A DNA stretch of 7,687 nt, taken from positions 1-7,687 of the forward strand of contig JADCDC010000391.1 of the NCBI GenBank assembly GCA_020252385.1, in the 5' to 3' direction. The notes beneath the pieces were generated by a model. The model saw only the letters and a list, made by a program, of their open reading frames with translations. It was not told the DNA's origin and did not search any database. The position numbers were made by a program, and so were the translations under genes. Position 1 is the stretch's first letter. Every line of letters begins with the position of its first letter. The stretch is from Aestuariivirga sp. (lineage in GTDB: Bacteria > Pseudomonadota > Alphaproteobacteria > Rhizobiales > Aestuariivirgaceae). Below, piece by piece: positions 1 to 7,687 of this stretch.

Positions 1-42
1 AGCCTTCGCTGGGGTGACGGTTGCAAAGACTTGAGACCGCAC

Positions 43-72
43 AAAGAAACGGCCGCCCTCTCGGGCGGCCGT
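43..72 (-). terminator. Rho-independent terminator closing the hyu-liv operon
   Basis: A perfect inverted repeat is visible: a 10-bp stem (ACGGCCGCCC, 49-58, paired with 63-72) around a 4-nt loop (59-62). Read on the minus strand, the stem is followed at once by TTTCTTTGT (49 down to 41), a T-rich tail typical of intrinsic terminators. It begins about 20 nt after the stop codon of the substrate-binding protein gene, where the end of this operon is expected. On the plus strand the sequence after the stem is less T-rich (CCTGTTCTTC), so it may also weakly stop transcription arriving from the left, but the minus-strand direction is clearly better supported. Confidence 0.9.
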
Positions 73-92
73 CCTGTTCTTCGTTCAGGCGA

Positions 93-1289
93 TTACTTGC
101 TTGCCAGGTAGTCCACCGGAATGGCTTCCGAGATCGTCCACTCATCCACCACGCCGGGCTTGCCGTTCTCGACCGCGGTGATCAGGTAGCGGCCCTTGTT
201 CTGGTGGTGGAGTTCGGAGGTGAAGGTGCGGGGTCCGAACAGCGTCGGCTCGTCCCTCATCTTCTCGAGCTCGGCCACGACGGCGGCCGTCTCGGTGGTG
301 CCGGCGCGCTCCACGGCCTTGGCCCAGACGTCGACCATCACGTAGCCCGGGTAGACGTACTGGCTCGACGGCGGGGCGCCCGTCACTTCCGTGTACTTGG
401 CGTTGAACTCGTTCACCTTGGGGTTCGGGTCATCGCCATGGACGGAGCCCTGGTCGGGCACGAAGAAGTTGGAGAGATCCGGCACAGCCGAGAGCCAGTA
501 GGCCCCGGACATGCCCGAGCCGTTGAGGATCATCGACTTGATGCCCGCGGCGCGCAGCTGCTTCACGGCCGAGACGCCACCCGGCATCATGGTGCAGAGC
601 ATGATGGCGTCCGGCTCCTGCGGCAGGCTCTTGATGCGGGTGATCTGGGCCGCGATCGAGGCATCGTCGTTCTTGAACGTGTCCTCGCCCACGAGCTTCG
701 CATCCTTCAGCTTCGGCATCATCCAGTCGAAGCCGTCGCAGATGCCCTTGTTGTACTCGGTCCAGGTGTCGAGCAGGCGGTAGAAGTTGCGCGCGTTCTT
801 CTTGGTGTAGGCCCATTCCGCCATGGTGGCGCCCTGGACGGCCGCGAGAATCGAGGCCGAGAAGGAGTTGGGACCCACGCCCTGGATGCCAGCCTTGATC
901 GATTCCGCGCAGATGAAGAAGGAGACCTTGCCCGCACCTTCGGCCGCAAGCGCGGCCGGCGCGCCGAAGTCATAATCGCAGGACACGACCACGAGGTCAG
1001 CGCCCTTGTCGATCACCTCGAGGCCGGCCTTCGCACCCTCGGCGCGGTCGGTCTTGGTGTCGGCGACGACGATCTCGATCTGCTTGCCGAGAAGGCCACC
1101 GGCCTTGTTGATCTCGTCGAGGCGGATCTTGGCGGCTTCCTCCGCCGGCTTGTCATAGGCCTGCATGAAGCCCGACTGGGCGGTGGCGAAGCCGATGATG
1201 ATCCTTTCGTCATCGGCCATGGCCGAGGGGGCAGCAAACATCAGCGCGCCGAGTGCCGCGCTCATGCCGATCTTCAAGTAACTCTTCAT
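93..1289 (-). CDS. HAAT-family ABC transporter periplasmic substrate-binding protein (LivJ/LivK-like)
   Basis: This is the extracytoplasmic receptor (398 aa) of the ABC importer encoded just upstream. It should bind a small amino-acid- or amide-like ligand and deliver it to LivHM. Residues 1-25 form a classical Sec signal peptide: a Lys-containing N-region, a hydrophobic core, and an Ala-Met-Ala cleavage site before DDERIIIGF. There is no lipobox cysteine, so the protein is probably soluble. The mature part follows the Peripla_BP_6 plan: an opening beta strand (IIIGFATAQSG, 30-40), EEAAKIRLDEINKAGGLLGK (50-69), IEIVVADTKTD (71-81), and a domain-two region with a QITRIK..PDAIML pattern (215-231). 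Cys104 and Cys127 are spaced like the disulfide pair of Escherichia coli LivJ; Cys184 and Cys232 are additional. The length is normal for the family. The ATG start has an excellent AAGGAGG site five bases upstream. It is the last gene, 18 nt after livM. The ligand is not predictable: residues around 103-109 (SCDYDFG) differ from the Ser/Thr-rich loop of leucine-binding proteins. Confidence 0.93.
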   Translation of the reverse strand: MKSYLKIGMSAALGALMFAAPSAMADDERIIIGFATAQSGFMQAYDKPAEEAAKIRLDEINKAGGLLGKQIEIVVADTKTDRAEGAKAGLEVIDKGADLVVVSCDYDFGAPAALAAEGAGKVSFFICAESIKAGIQGVGPNSFSASILAAVQGATMAEWAYTKKNARNFYRLLDTWTEYNKGICDGFDWMMPKLKDAKLVGEDTFKNDDASIAAQITRIKSLPQEPDAIMLCTMMPGGVSAVKQLRAAGIKSMILNGSGMSGAYWLSAVPDLSNFFVPDQGSVHGDDPNPKVNEFNAKYTEVTGAPPSSQYVYPGYVMVDVWAKAVERAGTTETAAVVAELEKMRDEPTLFGPRTFTSELHHQNKGRYLITAVENGKPGVVDEWTISEAIPVDYLASK

Positions 1290-1294
1290 GACGT

Positions 1295-1301
1295 CCTCCT
1301 T
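1295..1301 (-). promoter_or_regulatory. Strong ribosome binding site of the substrate-binding protein gene
   Basis: On the minus strand AAGGAGG (1301 down to 1295) is followed by a 5-nt spacer (ACGTC) and the ATG at 1289. This is a near-perfect anti-SD match and the best in the operon, which fits the usual need for more binding protein than membrane components. It also fixes the start that gives a complete signal peptide. Confidence 0.85.
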
Positions 1302-1307
1302 TGAAGT

Positions 1308-2378
1308 TTATGCAGTCTTCCCATCCGCCGGGGCCGAAGCCTTGGTCCCGCCGGAAAGCCGTTTGCTCGGCCACACGAGTTCCCTGTTCCGGGTAAGCCC
1401 CGATGGCCGGTACATGAGAATGGCGATCATCACCACGCCGATGGCGATCTCCTGAACGCCGAGCGGCAGCGACAGCGTGGCGCCGCCCAGATCGACGCCC
1501 TTTTCCAGCCAGCGCAGCAGCTGGATGATGATCGACAGCACGACGACGCCCAGGACAGCACCCGAGAGCGAGTTCATGCCGCCCACCACCAGCATCGACA
1601 AGGTGATGAAAGTAAGGCCGAGATAGAAGGTGTCCGGCGTCACCACGCCCACCGAATGGGCGAACAGTGCGCCGCCCAGCCCCATGATGGCGCCCGAGAT
1701 CACGAAGGCGATGAGCCTTTCCCGCGGGATGTCGACGCCGGAGGCGGCCGCCGCGGTCGCCTCGTCGCGTGCGGCGCGCAGCGCCAGGCCCGAGCGCGAG
1801 ATCGAATGGGCATAGGCCACCAGCACCACGGCCACCGCGCAGGCGAAATAGGGCCAGACGGTGCGCACGATGGGAATGCCCACGACCGAGCTCTGCGCAC
1901 CCGTCACACTGTCCCAGTTGGAATAGACCTGGATGATGACGGCCATCATGGCGAATGTGGCGATCGAGGCGGCGATGCCCGACAGCCGCATCAGCACCTT
2001 GCCGAAGACATAGGCCGCGACACCCGCGAAGATCGTGGCCGCCAGCAGGCCCCAGCCATAGTCGAGCTTGTTGTTGAGGATGATGTCCGGCAGGCCCTTG
2101 AGCTTCGACTTCTTGATCGCCGGCAGCATGGTGAGCCAGGCCGTCATGTAGGCGCCGAGGCAGGTGAAGCCGATGTGGCCGAAGCTGATGACGCCCGAAT
2201 TGCCGATGAAGACATAGAGCCCGACGACCAGCACGACGCGGATGAAGATCTCGATGATGGTCTGGTTGAACGGGTTGGACCCGGCGAAATAGGCCGCGAG
2301 CGCCAGCACCGCCAGGATGGCGATGAGGATGACCGGCGTGGACCAGGTGCGCGCAAGAATGGAGGGACGCTCTGCCAT
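1308..2378 (-). CDS. livM: Branched-chain amino-acid-type ABC transporter permease LivM
   Basis: This is the second inner-membrane permease (356 aa) of the importer and a partner of LivH. It belongs to the BPD_transp_2 family. Hydrophobic segments alternate with short loops, for example 15-33, 43-60, 110-130, 137-152, 175-192, 222-245, 255-285 and 308-323. The family-typical SGVISFGHIGFTCLGAYMTA lies at 61-80. The cytoplasmic coupling loop that contacts the ATPase is recognisable at 196-225 (SGLALRAARDEATAAAASGV, then a basic stretch). GGMNSLSGAVLGVVVL (266-281) and the C-terminal YRPSGL motif (323-328) are also characteristic. A hydrophilic tail of about 28 residues follows. The gap to livH is 5 nt. 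I chose the ATG at 2378 because a GAGGG site lies 10 nt upstream. An in-frame GTG at 2387 would overlap the livH stop as GTGA, but has its SD too close. The reading frame stays open further upstream across livH, which is not a fusion. Confidence 0.94.
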   Translation of the reverse strand: MAERPSILARTWSTPVILIAILAVLALAAYFAGSNPFNQTIIEIFIRVVLVVGLYVFIGNSGVISFGHIGFTCLGAYMTAWLTMLPAIKKSKLKGLPDIILNNKLDYGWGLLAATIFAGVAAYVFGKVLMRLSGIAASIATFAMMAVIIQVYSNWDSVTGAQSSVVGIPIVRTVWPYFACAVAVVLVAYAHSISRSGLALRAARDEATAAAASGVDIPRERLIAFVISGAIMGLGGALFAHSVGVVTPDTFYLGLTFITLSMLVVGGMNSLSGAVLGVVVLSIIIQLLRWLEKGVDLGGATLSLPLGVQEIAIGVVMIAILMYRPSGLTRNRELVWPSKRLSGGTKASAPADGKTA

Positions 2379-2383
2379 GCTGC

Positions 2384-3298
2384 TCACACCCTCTGCTTCG
2401 TGGCTTTGGAGGAAAACAGGCCGTTCGGCCGCCAGATCAGCATGACGATGACCGCGCCATAGACGAAGGCATCGCGGAAGGGCCGCGCGTCCGGCGGCAG
2501 CACGACCTGCATCAGCACCGTGGCCGCACCGATGAGATAGCCTGCGATGACCGCGCCCGGAAGGCTGCCCAGCCCGCCGATGACGGTGGCCACGAAGGCC
2601 ACCAGCATGAGGTTGGCGCCCATGTTGATGTCGACCGTGCCGGTCTGCGTCACCAGGATCAGGCCGATTGCCGCGGCCAGCATGCCGCTCACCGCGAAGG
2701 CCATCATGATGACCATGTTGGCGCGAACGCCCAGCATGCGGGCCATGGTGAAGTTCTCGGCTGCCGCGCGCATCTCGAGGCCGAAGCGGGTGCGCTTCAG
2801 GAAGGCCGTGAGAGCGAGGAGGATGGCGATCGTCACCACGATGGTGATGACCTGGAGCGGCGGAATGCGCGCGCCCATGATCTCGACCTGCTGGGAGAGG
2901 TTCGACCACAGGTCGATGGACTTGGGGCGGCTCGAATAGAGCATCAGCAGGAAGTACTTGATGACGAAGCCCAGCGCGAAGGAGGCGATCATCATGGTGG
3001 CCGGATTGGCGTTGCGGAAGCGCCGGAACACCACGATCTCGGAGAGCACGGAGAGCCCCGCCCCGATCAGCAGGATCAGCGGCACGAGGAGATAGGTGGG
3101 CAACTTGCCGGCGAAGACGATCGCCGCCGCGTCGATCGAGGGCCACAGCATGGCGAAGACGCAGAAGGAGATGTAGTCGCCATGCGCGAAGTTGACGAGG
3201 CGCATGACGCCGAAGATCAGCGCGATGCCGAGTGCGCCCAGCGCATAGAGGCTGCCGAGGCTCAGGGCGTCGAACAGGATCTGGAGCAGCGCCGTCAT
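2384..3298 (-). CDS. livH: Branched-chain amino-acid-type ABC transporter permease LivH
   Basis: This is the first inner-membrane permease (304 aa, usual LivH length) of the HAAT importer. The N-terminus reads ALSLGSLYALGALGIALIFG (11-30), followed by VMRLVNFAHGDYI (31-43), the hallmark of LivH proteins. Further hydrophobic segments lie at about 66-90, 100-121, 148-165, 195-216, 229-262 and 277-289. The ATPase-coupling loop is at 171-194 (RFGLEMRAAAENFTMARMLG). GGLGSLPGAVIAGYLIG (241-257) and the C-terminal WRPNGLF (289-295) are also family-typical. The ATG at 3298 lies 1 nt after the livF stop (TGAGATG), a stop-start arrangement that favours translational coupling; a GGGG stretch about 9 nt upstream is the only SD-like sequence. 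An in-frame ATG at 3313 inside livF is possible but has no SD. The protein should pair with LivM to form the translocation path. Confidence 0.94.
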   Translation of the reverse strand: MTALLQILFDALSLGSLYALGALGIALIFGVMRLVNFAHGDYISFCVFAMLWPSIDAAAIVFAGKLPTYLLVPLILLIGAGLSVLSEIVVFRRFRNANPATMMIASFALGFVIKYFLLMLYSSRPKSIDLWSNLSQQVEIMGARIPPLQVITIVVTIAILLALTAFLKRTRFGLEMRAAAENFTMARMLGVRANMVIMMAFAVSGMLAAAIGLILVTQTGTVDINMGANLMLVAFVATVIGGLGSLPGAVIAGYLIGAATVLMQVVLPPDARPFRDAFVYGAVIVMLIWRPNGLFSSKATKQRV

Positions 3299-3299
3299 C

Positions 3300-4022
3300 T
3301 CAGTGGTCCCCATATCCGAAATAGGCCTGGCGCAGCGCATCGCCCTTGGAGAGCTCGCGCGCATCGCCTTCGAGCGCCACCTCGCCGGAGCGCATCAGCA
3401 CCATGCGCCCGCCGGTGAGGCTGGCGCGCGTCGCACTCTGCTCGACGATGAGGAGTGTCAAGCCGCGGCTGTCCCTCAGGCGGATCAGTGTTGCATAGAC
3501 GTCGTCGATCACCTTGGGGGCCAGCCCCAGCGAGGGCTCGTCGATGGCGATGAGCTTTGGTGCTGCCATCAGCGCGCGGCCGATCACCAGCATCTGCTGC
3601 TGGCCGCCGGAGAGCACGCCCGCCTGCTGGTCTTTCCTGTCCTTGAGCATGGGGAAGACGGCATATACCTGCTCGAGATCGCGGGCCGCCTGGTCCTTGT
3701 CGGCGCGCATGCCGGTGCCGAGGCGGAGGTTCTCCTCGATGGTGAGGCCGCCGAACACCTCGCGCCCCTCCGGCACCATGGAGAAGCCAAGCCGCGCGAT
3801 GTCCTCCGGCGCCTTGCCCGCGATCTGCTGACCGGCGAAGCGGATGAAGCCTTCGCGCGGTGTCACCACGCCCGCGATGGCCTTGAGCAGCGTCGACTTG
3901 CCCGCACCATTGGGGCCGGTGACGAACAGCGTCTCGCCCTCGCTGACCTTGATCGAGGCGCGGCGCAGCGCCGTGAGCTGGCCATAGCGCACCGAGATGT
4001 TCTCGACGGAGAGCAGGCTCAC
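3300..4022 (-). CDS. livF: Branched-chain amino-acid-type ABC transporter ATP-binding protein LivF
   Basis: This is the second ATPase subunit (240 aa with the GTG start) of the importer, bound to the cytoplasmic face of LivHM. Visible motifs are Walker A GPNGAGKST (36-44), a VPEGREVFGGLTIEENL block (83-99) in the Q-loop position that is diagnostic of LivF, the ABC signature LSGGQQQ (137-143), Walker B LIAIDEP (157-163) with Asp161 and Glu162, and a switch region LLIVEQS (190-196). In the switch region the usual His is Gln, as is common in LivF proteins. The start is the GTG at 4022: an AAGGAG site lies 7 nt upstream, and the codon overlaps the livG stop as GTGA. No ATG exists near the conserved N-terminus (LLSVENISVRYG). 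The frame continues open upstream within livG, but those residues are not LivF-like. It probably forms a heterodimer with LivG. Confidence 0.95.
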   Translation of the reverse strand: MSLLSVENISVRYGQLTALRRASIKVSEGETLFVTGPNGAGKSTLLKAIAGVVTPREGFIRFAGQQIAGKAPEDIARLGFSMVPEGREVFGGLTIEENLRLGTGMRADKDQAARDLEQVYAVFPMLKDRKDQQAGVLSGGQQQMLVIGRALMAAPKLIAIDEPSLGLAPKVIDDVYATLIRLRDSRGLTLLIVEQSATRASLTGGRMVLMRSGEVALEGDARELSKGDALRQAYFGYGDH

Positions 4023-4762
4023 AGCACCTCTCCTTCCGCATCGGCCTGGGTGCCCATATAGGCGTGGCGCACCTTTTCCGACGCCTTGATCGCGGAGGGC
4101 GGGCCGACCTCGATGACCTCGCCCGAATCGAGCACATGGATGTGATCGCAGATGTTGAGCACCAGCCCGATGTTGTGCTCGATCAGCAGGACGCCGCACT
4201 TCACCTCGGCCACGATGCGGCGGATGAGCCTGGTGAGTTCGACGGCCTCCTCGGCCGACATGCCGGCCGCCGGCTCGTCGAGCAGCAGGTAGCGGGGCTC
4301 CAGCATCAGGGCGCGGCCGATGGCCACGCGGCGTTCGTCCGTGTAGGGAAGGCCGCCCGCCATGCGCTCCGCGAGATGGCCGATGCCGATCCACTCCAGC
4401 ATGTCGTCCGCCTTCTTCGCGGCAACGCCGCGCGACAGGCCGAGGCCCGCGCCCGTGACCTCGAGATTGTCGAGGACCGAGAGATCGGAGAACAGCCTGC
4501 CGGACTGGAAGGTGCGGGCGATGCCCTTCTGGCGCACCTGGTGCGGGGGAACGCCCGCGATGTCCTCGCCGTCGAGCGTCACCTGGCCCGAGGTGGGCTT
4601 CTGGAAGCCGGTCAGCACGTTGACGAGCGTGGTCTTGCCCGCACCGTTGGGGCCGATGAGGCCCGTCACCTTCTCGCGCGGCACATCGAGCGTCACGTTC
4701 GACAGGGCCTTCAGGCCCTCGAAGGAGACCGATACGCCGGAGGCTGAAAGCGACTGGACCAT
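4019..4762 (-). CDS. livG: Branched-chain amino-acid-type ABC transporter ATP-binding protein LivG
   Basis: This is the first ATPase subunit (247 aa, normal length) of the importer. Motifs in order are Walker A GPNGAGKTT (37-45), Q-loop IARTFQSGRLF (81-91, Gln86), a signature region LPYTDERRVAIGRAL (138-152), Walker B YLLLDEPAAGM (158-168, Asp162 and Glu163), and switch histidine LLIEHNI (192-198, His196) followed by ICDHIHVLDSGEVIEVG (204-220). The ARTFQ block and the C-terminal pattern are diagnostic of LivG. The signature is unusual: families normally carry LSYG or LPYG there, whereas this one has LPYT, with Glu in place of the following Gln. All other catalytic residues are intact. The gap to hyuA is 9 nt. 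An AGGAG site overlaps the hyuA stop region but lies 13 nt from the ATG, longer than ideal, so translation may depend on coupling with hyuA. Confidence 0.95.
   Translation of the reverse strand: MVQSLSASGVSVSFEGLKALSNVTLDVPREKVTGLIGPNGAGKTTLVNVLTGFQKPTSGQVTLDGEDIAGVPPHQVRQKGIARTFQSGRLFSDLSVLDNLEVTGAGLGLSRGVAAKKADDMLEWIGIGHLAERMAGGLPYTDERRVAIGRALMLEPRYLLLDEPAAGMSAEEAVELTRLIRRIVAEVKCGVLLIEHNIGLVLNICDHIHVLDSGEVIEVGPPSAIKASEKVRHAYMGTQADAEGEVL
4030..4035 (-). promoter_or_regulatory. Ribosome binding site that fixes the livF GTG start
   Basis: AAGGAG on the minus strand (4035 down to 4030), inside the end of livG, sits 7 nt before the GTG at 4022. Because no ATG is available, this site decides the start and supports translational coupling across the 4-nt GTGA overlap. 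Confidence 0.75.
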
Positions 4763-4771
4763 GAGCTTTGG

Positions 4772-6856
<2,085 letters not shown>

Positions 6857-6863
6857 GGTACCG

Positions 6864-6870
6864 CCCTCCC
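6864..6870 (-). promoter_or_regulatory. Ribosome binding site of hyuA
   Basis: GGGAGGG on the minus strand (6870 down to 6864) lies two bases after the hyuB TAA stop and 7 nt before the hyuA ATG at 6856. It occupies most of the 15-nt intergenic gap and supports the ATG that yields the family-typical N-terminus. Confidence 0.75.
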
Positions 6871-6871
6871 C

Positions 6872-7687
6872 TTACGCCGCCGACCGGAGCCGCCGGGTGG
6901 CGGCCATGTCGACGTCGAGGGTTTCGGGGTCCGAGATCACCACGCCATAATCCTCGCGCGCACCCTTGATGGAGACGAGGCCGTTCCTCACGTCCCACAC
7001 CACCTTGTCGATGGGGCGTTCATAGGGATTACCATAGCCGCCACCGCCCGGGTTCATGTTGGTGACGGTCTCGCCGGGCTTGATCGTCTCCATGATGTTG
7101 GTGCGCTTGATCTCGGGCGTGCCGCCGCGCGTCAGCATCACGCGGCCCACTTTCGAATCGATGTCCTTCGACTTGGCGCCGGCGGCCCCCATGGCGGGAA
7201 TGCGCCGGCCCTCGCCGAAGCCGATGCACAGCATCTCCTTGTCGAGGGGCTCAACCTCCCAGGCGGTGCCGGAGCCTCCACGGAACTTGCCCGCACCTCC
7301 ACTGTCGGTCATCAGCGAGTATTTGTGGATGATGATCGGGTAGGAGTATTCGAGGAGTTCCACATCGCCCGAGGTGAGCGCGCCGAAGCAGCATTCAGGC
7401 CCCACGGCATGCCAGCCGTCCTGCTGCGGCGTGGCGCCGCCGCCCGAGATGATGGTGGCCAGCACCATGGTCACAAATTCCTCGTTGGTGCGCGAATCCC
7501 AGCCGGCGATGTTGAGGCCATTGGCATGGCCCCAGCTGGCCGCGACCTTCGACGGCATCGCCTTCTCGAAGGCAAGGCGCACGGCGTCGGTCAAGGTTTC
7601 CATCGGCGTCGTGGTGCAGTTCATGTGCGGGGCGGGTTCTGCCGCATTGCAGATCGTGCCCTTCGGCCCGAAATCGACCGAGACGCA
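6872..7687 (-). CDS. hyuB: Hydantoinase B/oxoprolinase family protein, C-terminal part (HyuB; 5' end outside window)
   Basis: The frame is open to the right edge of the window, so only the last 271 aa are seen. HyuB proteins are usually about 550-600 aa, so roughly the C-terminal half is present. The in-frame ATG at 7624 is internal: the 21 codons before it encode a family-typical VDFGPKGT..N..EPAP stretch. In the visible part, GWDSRTNEEF (62-71) precedes a Gly-rich GGGATPQQDGW (82-92). LEYSYPIIIHKYSLMTDSGG (112-131) leads into GGAGKFRGGSG (130-140), and NPGGGGYGNPYER (212-224) is followed by VVWDVRNGLVS..GAREDYGVV (229-250). These are the hallmark blocks of the Hydantoinase_B family. It should form a complex with HyuA, encoded 15 nt downstream, in an ATP-dependent amide-ring-opening or related carboxylation reaction in the cytoplasm. 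The B-before-A gene order is opposite to the commonly seen hyuA-hyuB order. Any promoter or regulator lies outside the window. Confidence 0.93.
   Translation of the reverse strand, partial: CVSVDFGPKGTICNAAEPAPHMNCTTTPMETLTDAVRLAFEKAMPSKVAASWGHANGLNIAGWDSRTNEEFVTMVLATIISGGGATPQQDGWHAVGPECCFGALTSGDVELLEYSYPIIIHKYSLMTDSGGAGKFRGGSGTAWEVEPLDKEMLCIGFGEGRRIPAMGAAGAKSKDIDSKVGRVMLTRGGTPEIKRTNIMETIKPGETVTNMNPGGGGYGNPYERPIDKVVWDVRNGLVSIKGAREDYGVVISDPETLDVDMAATRRLRSAA

Noticed and set aside
1..42. Possible promoter or gene end at the left edge
   Set aside because: The stretch is too short and shows no clear -35/-10 pair, RBS or recognisable coding segment.
21..1304. A long plus-strand open frame (427 codons) opposite the binding-protein gene
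   Set aside because: It lies antisense to a well-supported gene with signal peptide and RBS. Its translation is rich in Arg, His, Gly and Asp with no recognisable domain, as expected for a shadow frame in GC-rich DNA. It also runs through the terminator hairpin.
1656..2462. Plus-strand open frame (268 codons) opposite livM
   Set aside because: It is antisense to a clear membrane-protein gene, and its Asp/His/Arg/Gly-rich composition is typical of the reverse complement of hydrophobic codons in GC-rich DNA. No RBS or domain is seen.
1308..3146. A 612-codon minus-strand frame suggesting a long LivM fusion
   Set aside because: Only the last 356 codons look like LivM. The upstream part is the wrong frame of livH and is Arg/His/Gly-rich low-quality sequence. 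livH has its own intact frame and stop.
3300..4394. Extended N-terminus of LivF overlapping livG
   Set aside because: The residues upstream of the GTG at 4022 come from the shifted livG frame and do not resemble an ABC ATPase. The GTG has a good SD and gives the family-typical start.
4064..4747. Plus-strand open frame (227 codons) opposite livG
   Set aside because: It is a shadow of livG with no recognisable motif and no supporting context.
7562..7624. ATG at 7624 as the true start of a short HyuB
   Set aside because: The 21 in-frame codons before it, up to the window edge, continue the HyuB family pattern (VDFGPKGT, then N and EPAP). The gene therefore extends beyond the window and this ATG is internal.

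Overview
The window reads as one continuous transcription unit, entirely on the minus strand (right to left). It is GC-rich, with strong GC3 bias, purine-rich Shine-Dalgarno sites and very tight gene spacing. Together with the protein families present, this suggests an alphaproteobacterium (for example Hyphomicrobiales or Rhodospirillales-like). That placement is inference; no rRNA or other phylogenetic marker is present.

Layout in order of transcription. (1) 7687-6872: the C-terminal half of a hydantoinase B/oxoprolinase-family protein (HyuB), cut by the right edge of the window. (2) 6856-4772: a full-length hydantoinase A/oxoprolinase-family protein (HyuA, 694 aa). (3) 4762-4019 and 4022-3300: two ABC ATPases of the branched-chain amino-acid (HAAT/Liv) type, LivG then LivF. 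(4) 3298-2384 and 2378-1308: two membrane permeases, LivH then LivM. (5) 1289-93: a secreted periplasmic substrate-binding protein (Peripla_BP_6, LivJ/LivK-like) with a clear signal peptide. A perfect 10-bp GC-rich hairpin with a T-rich tail at 43-72 closes the unit as an intrinsic terminator. Positions 1-42 show no identifiable feature.

Spacing from gene to gene is +15, +9, -4, +1, +5 and +18 nt, so the seven genes are very probably one operon with translational coupling. No promoter is visible; it must lie to the right of the window, upstream of hyuB.

How the genes probably work together: the binding protein captures a small amino-acid- or amide-like compound in the periplasm. The LivHM/LivGF transporter imports it at the cost of ATP. 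The HyuA/HyuB enzyme then opens a cyclic amide (hydantoin, 5-oxoproline, lactam or related compound) or carries out a related ATP-dependent reaction in the cytoplasm. The coupling of uptake and catabolism is inferred from gene order; the actual substrate cannot be read from the sequence. I found no mobile element, CRISPR array, tRNA/rRNA or broken gene. Overall this is a well-formed catabolic/transport operon built from known families, not an obviously new kind of system. The points most worth following are the unknown substrate, the binding-protein pocket and the altered LivG signature motif.
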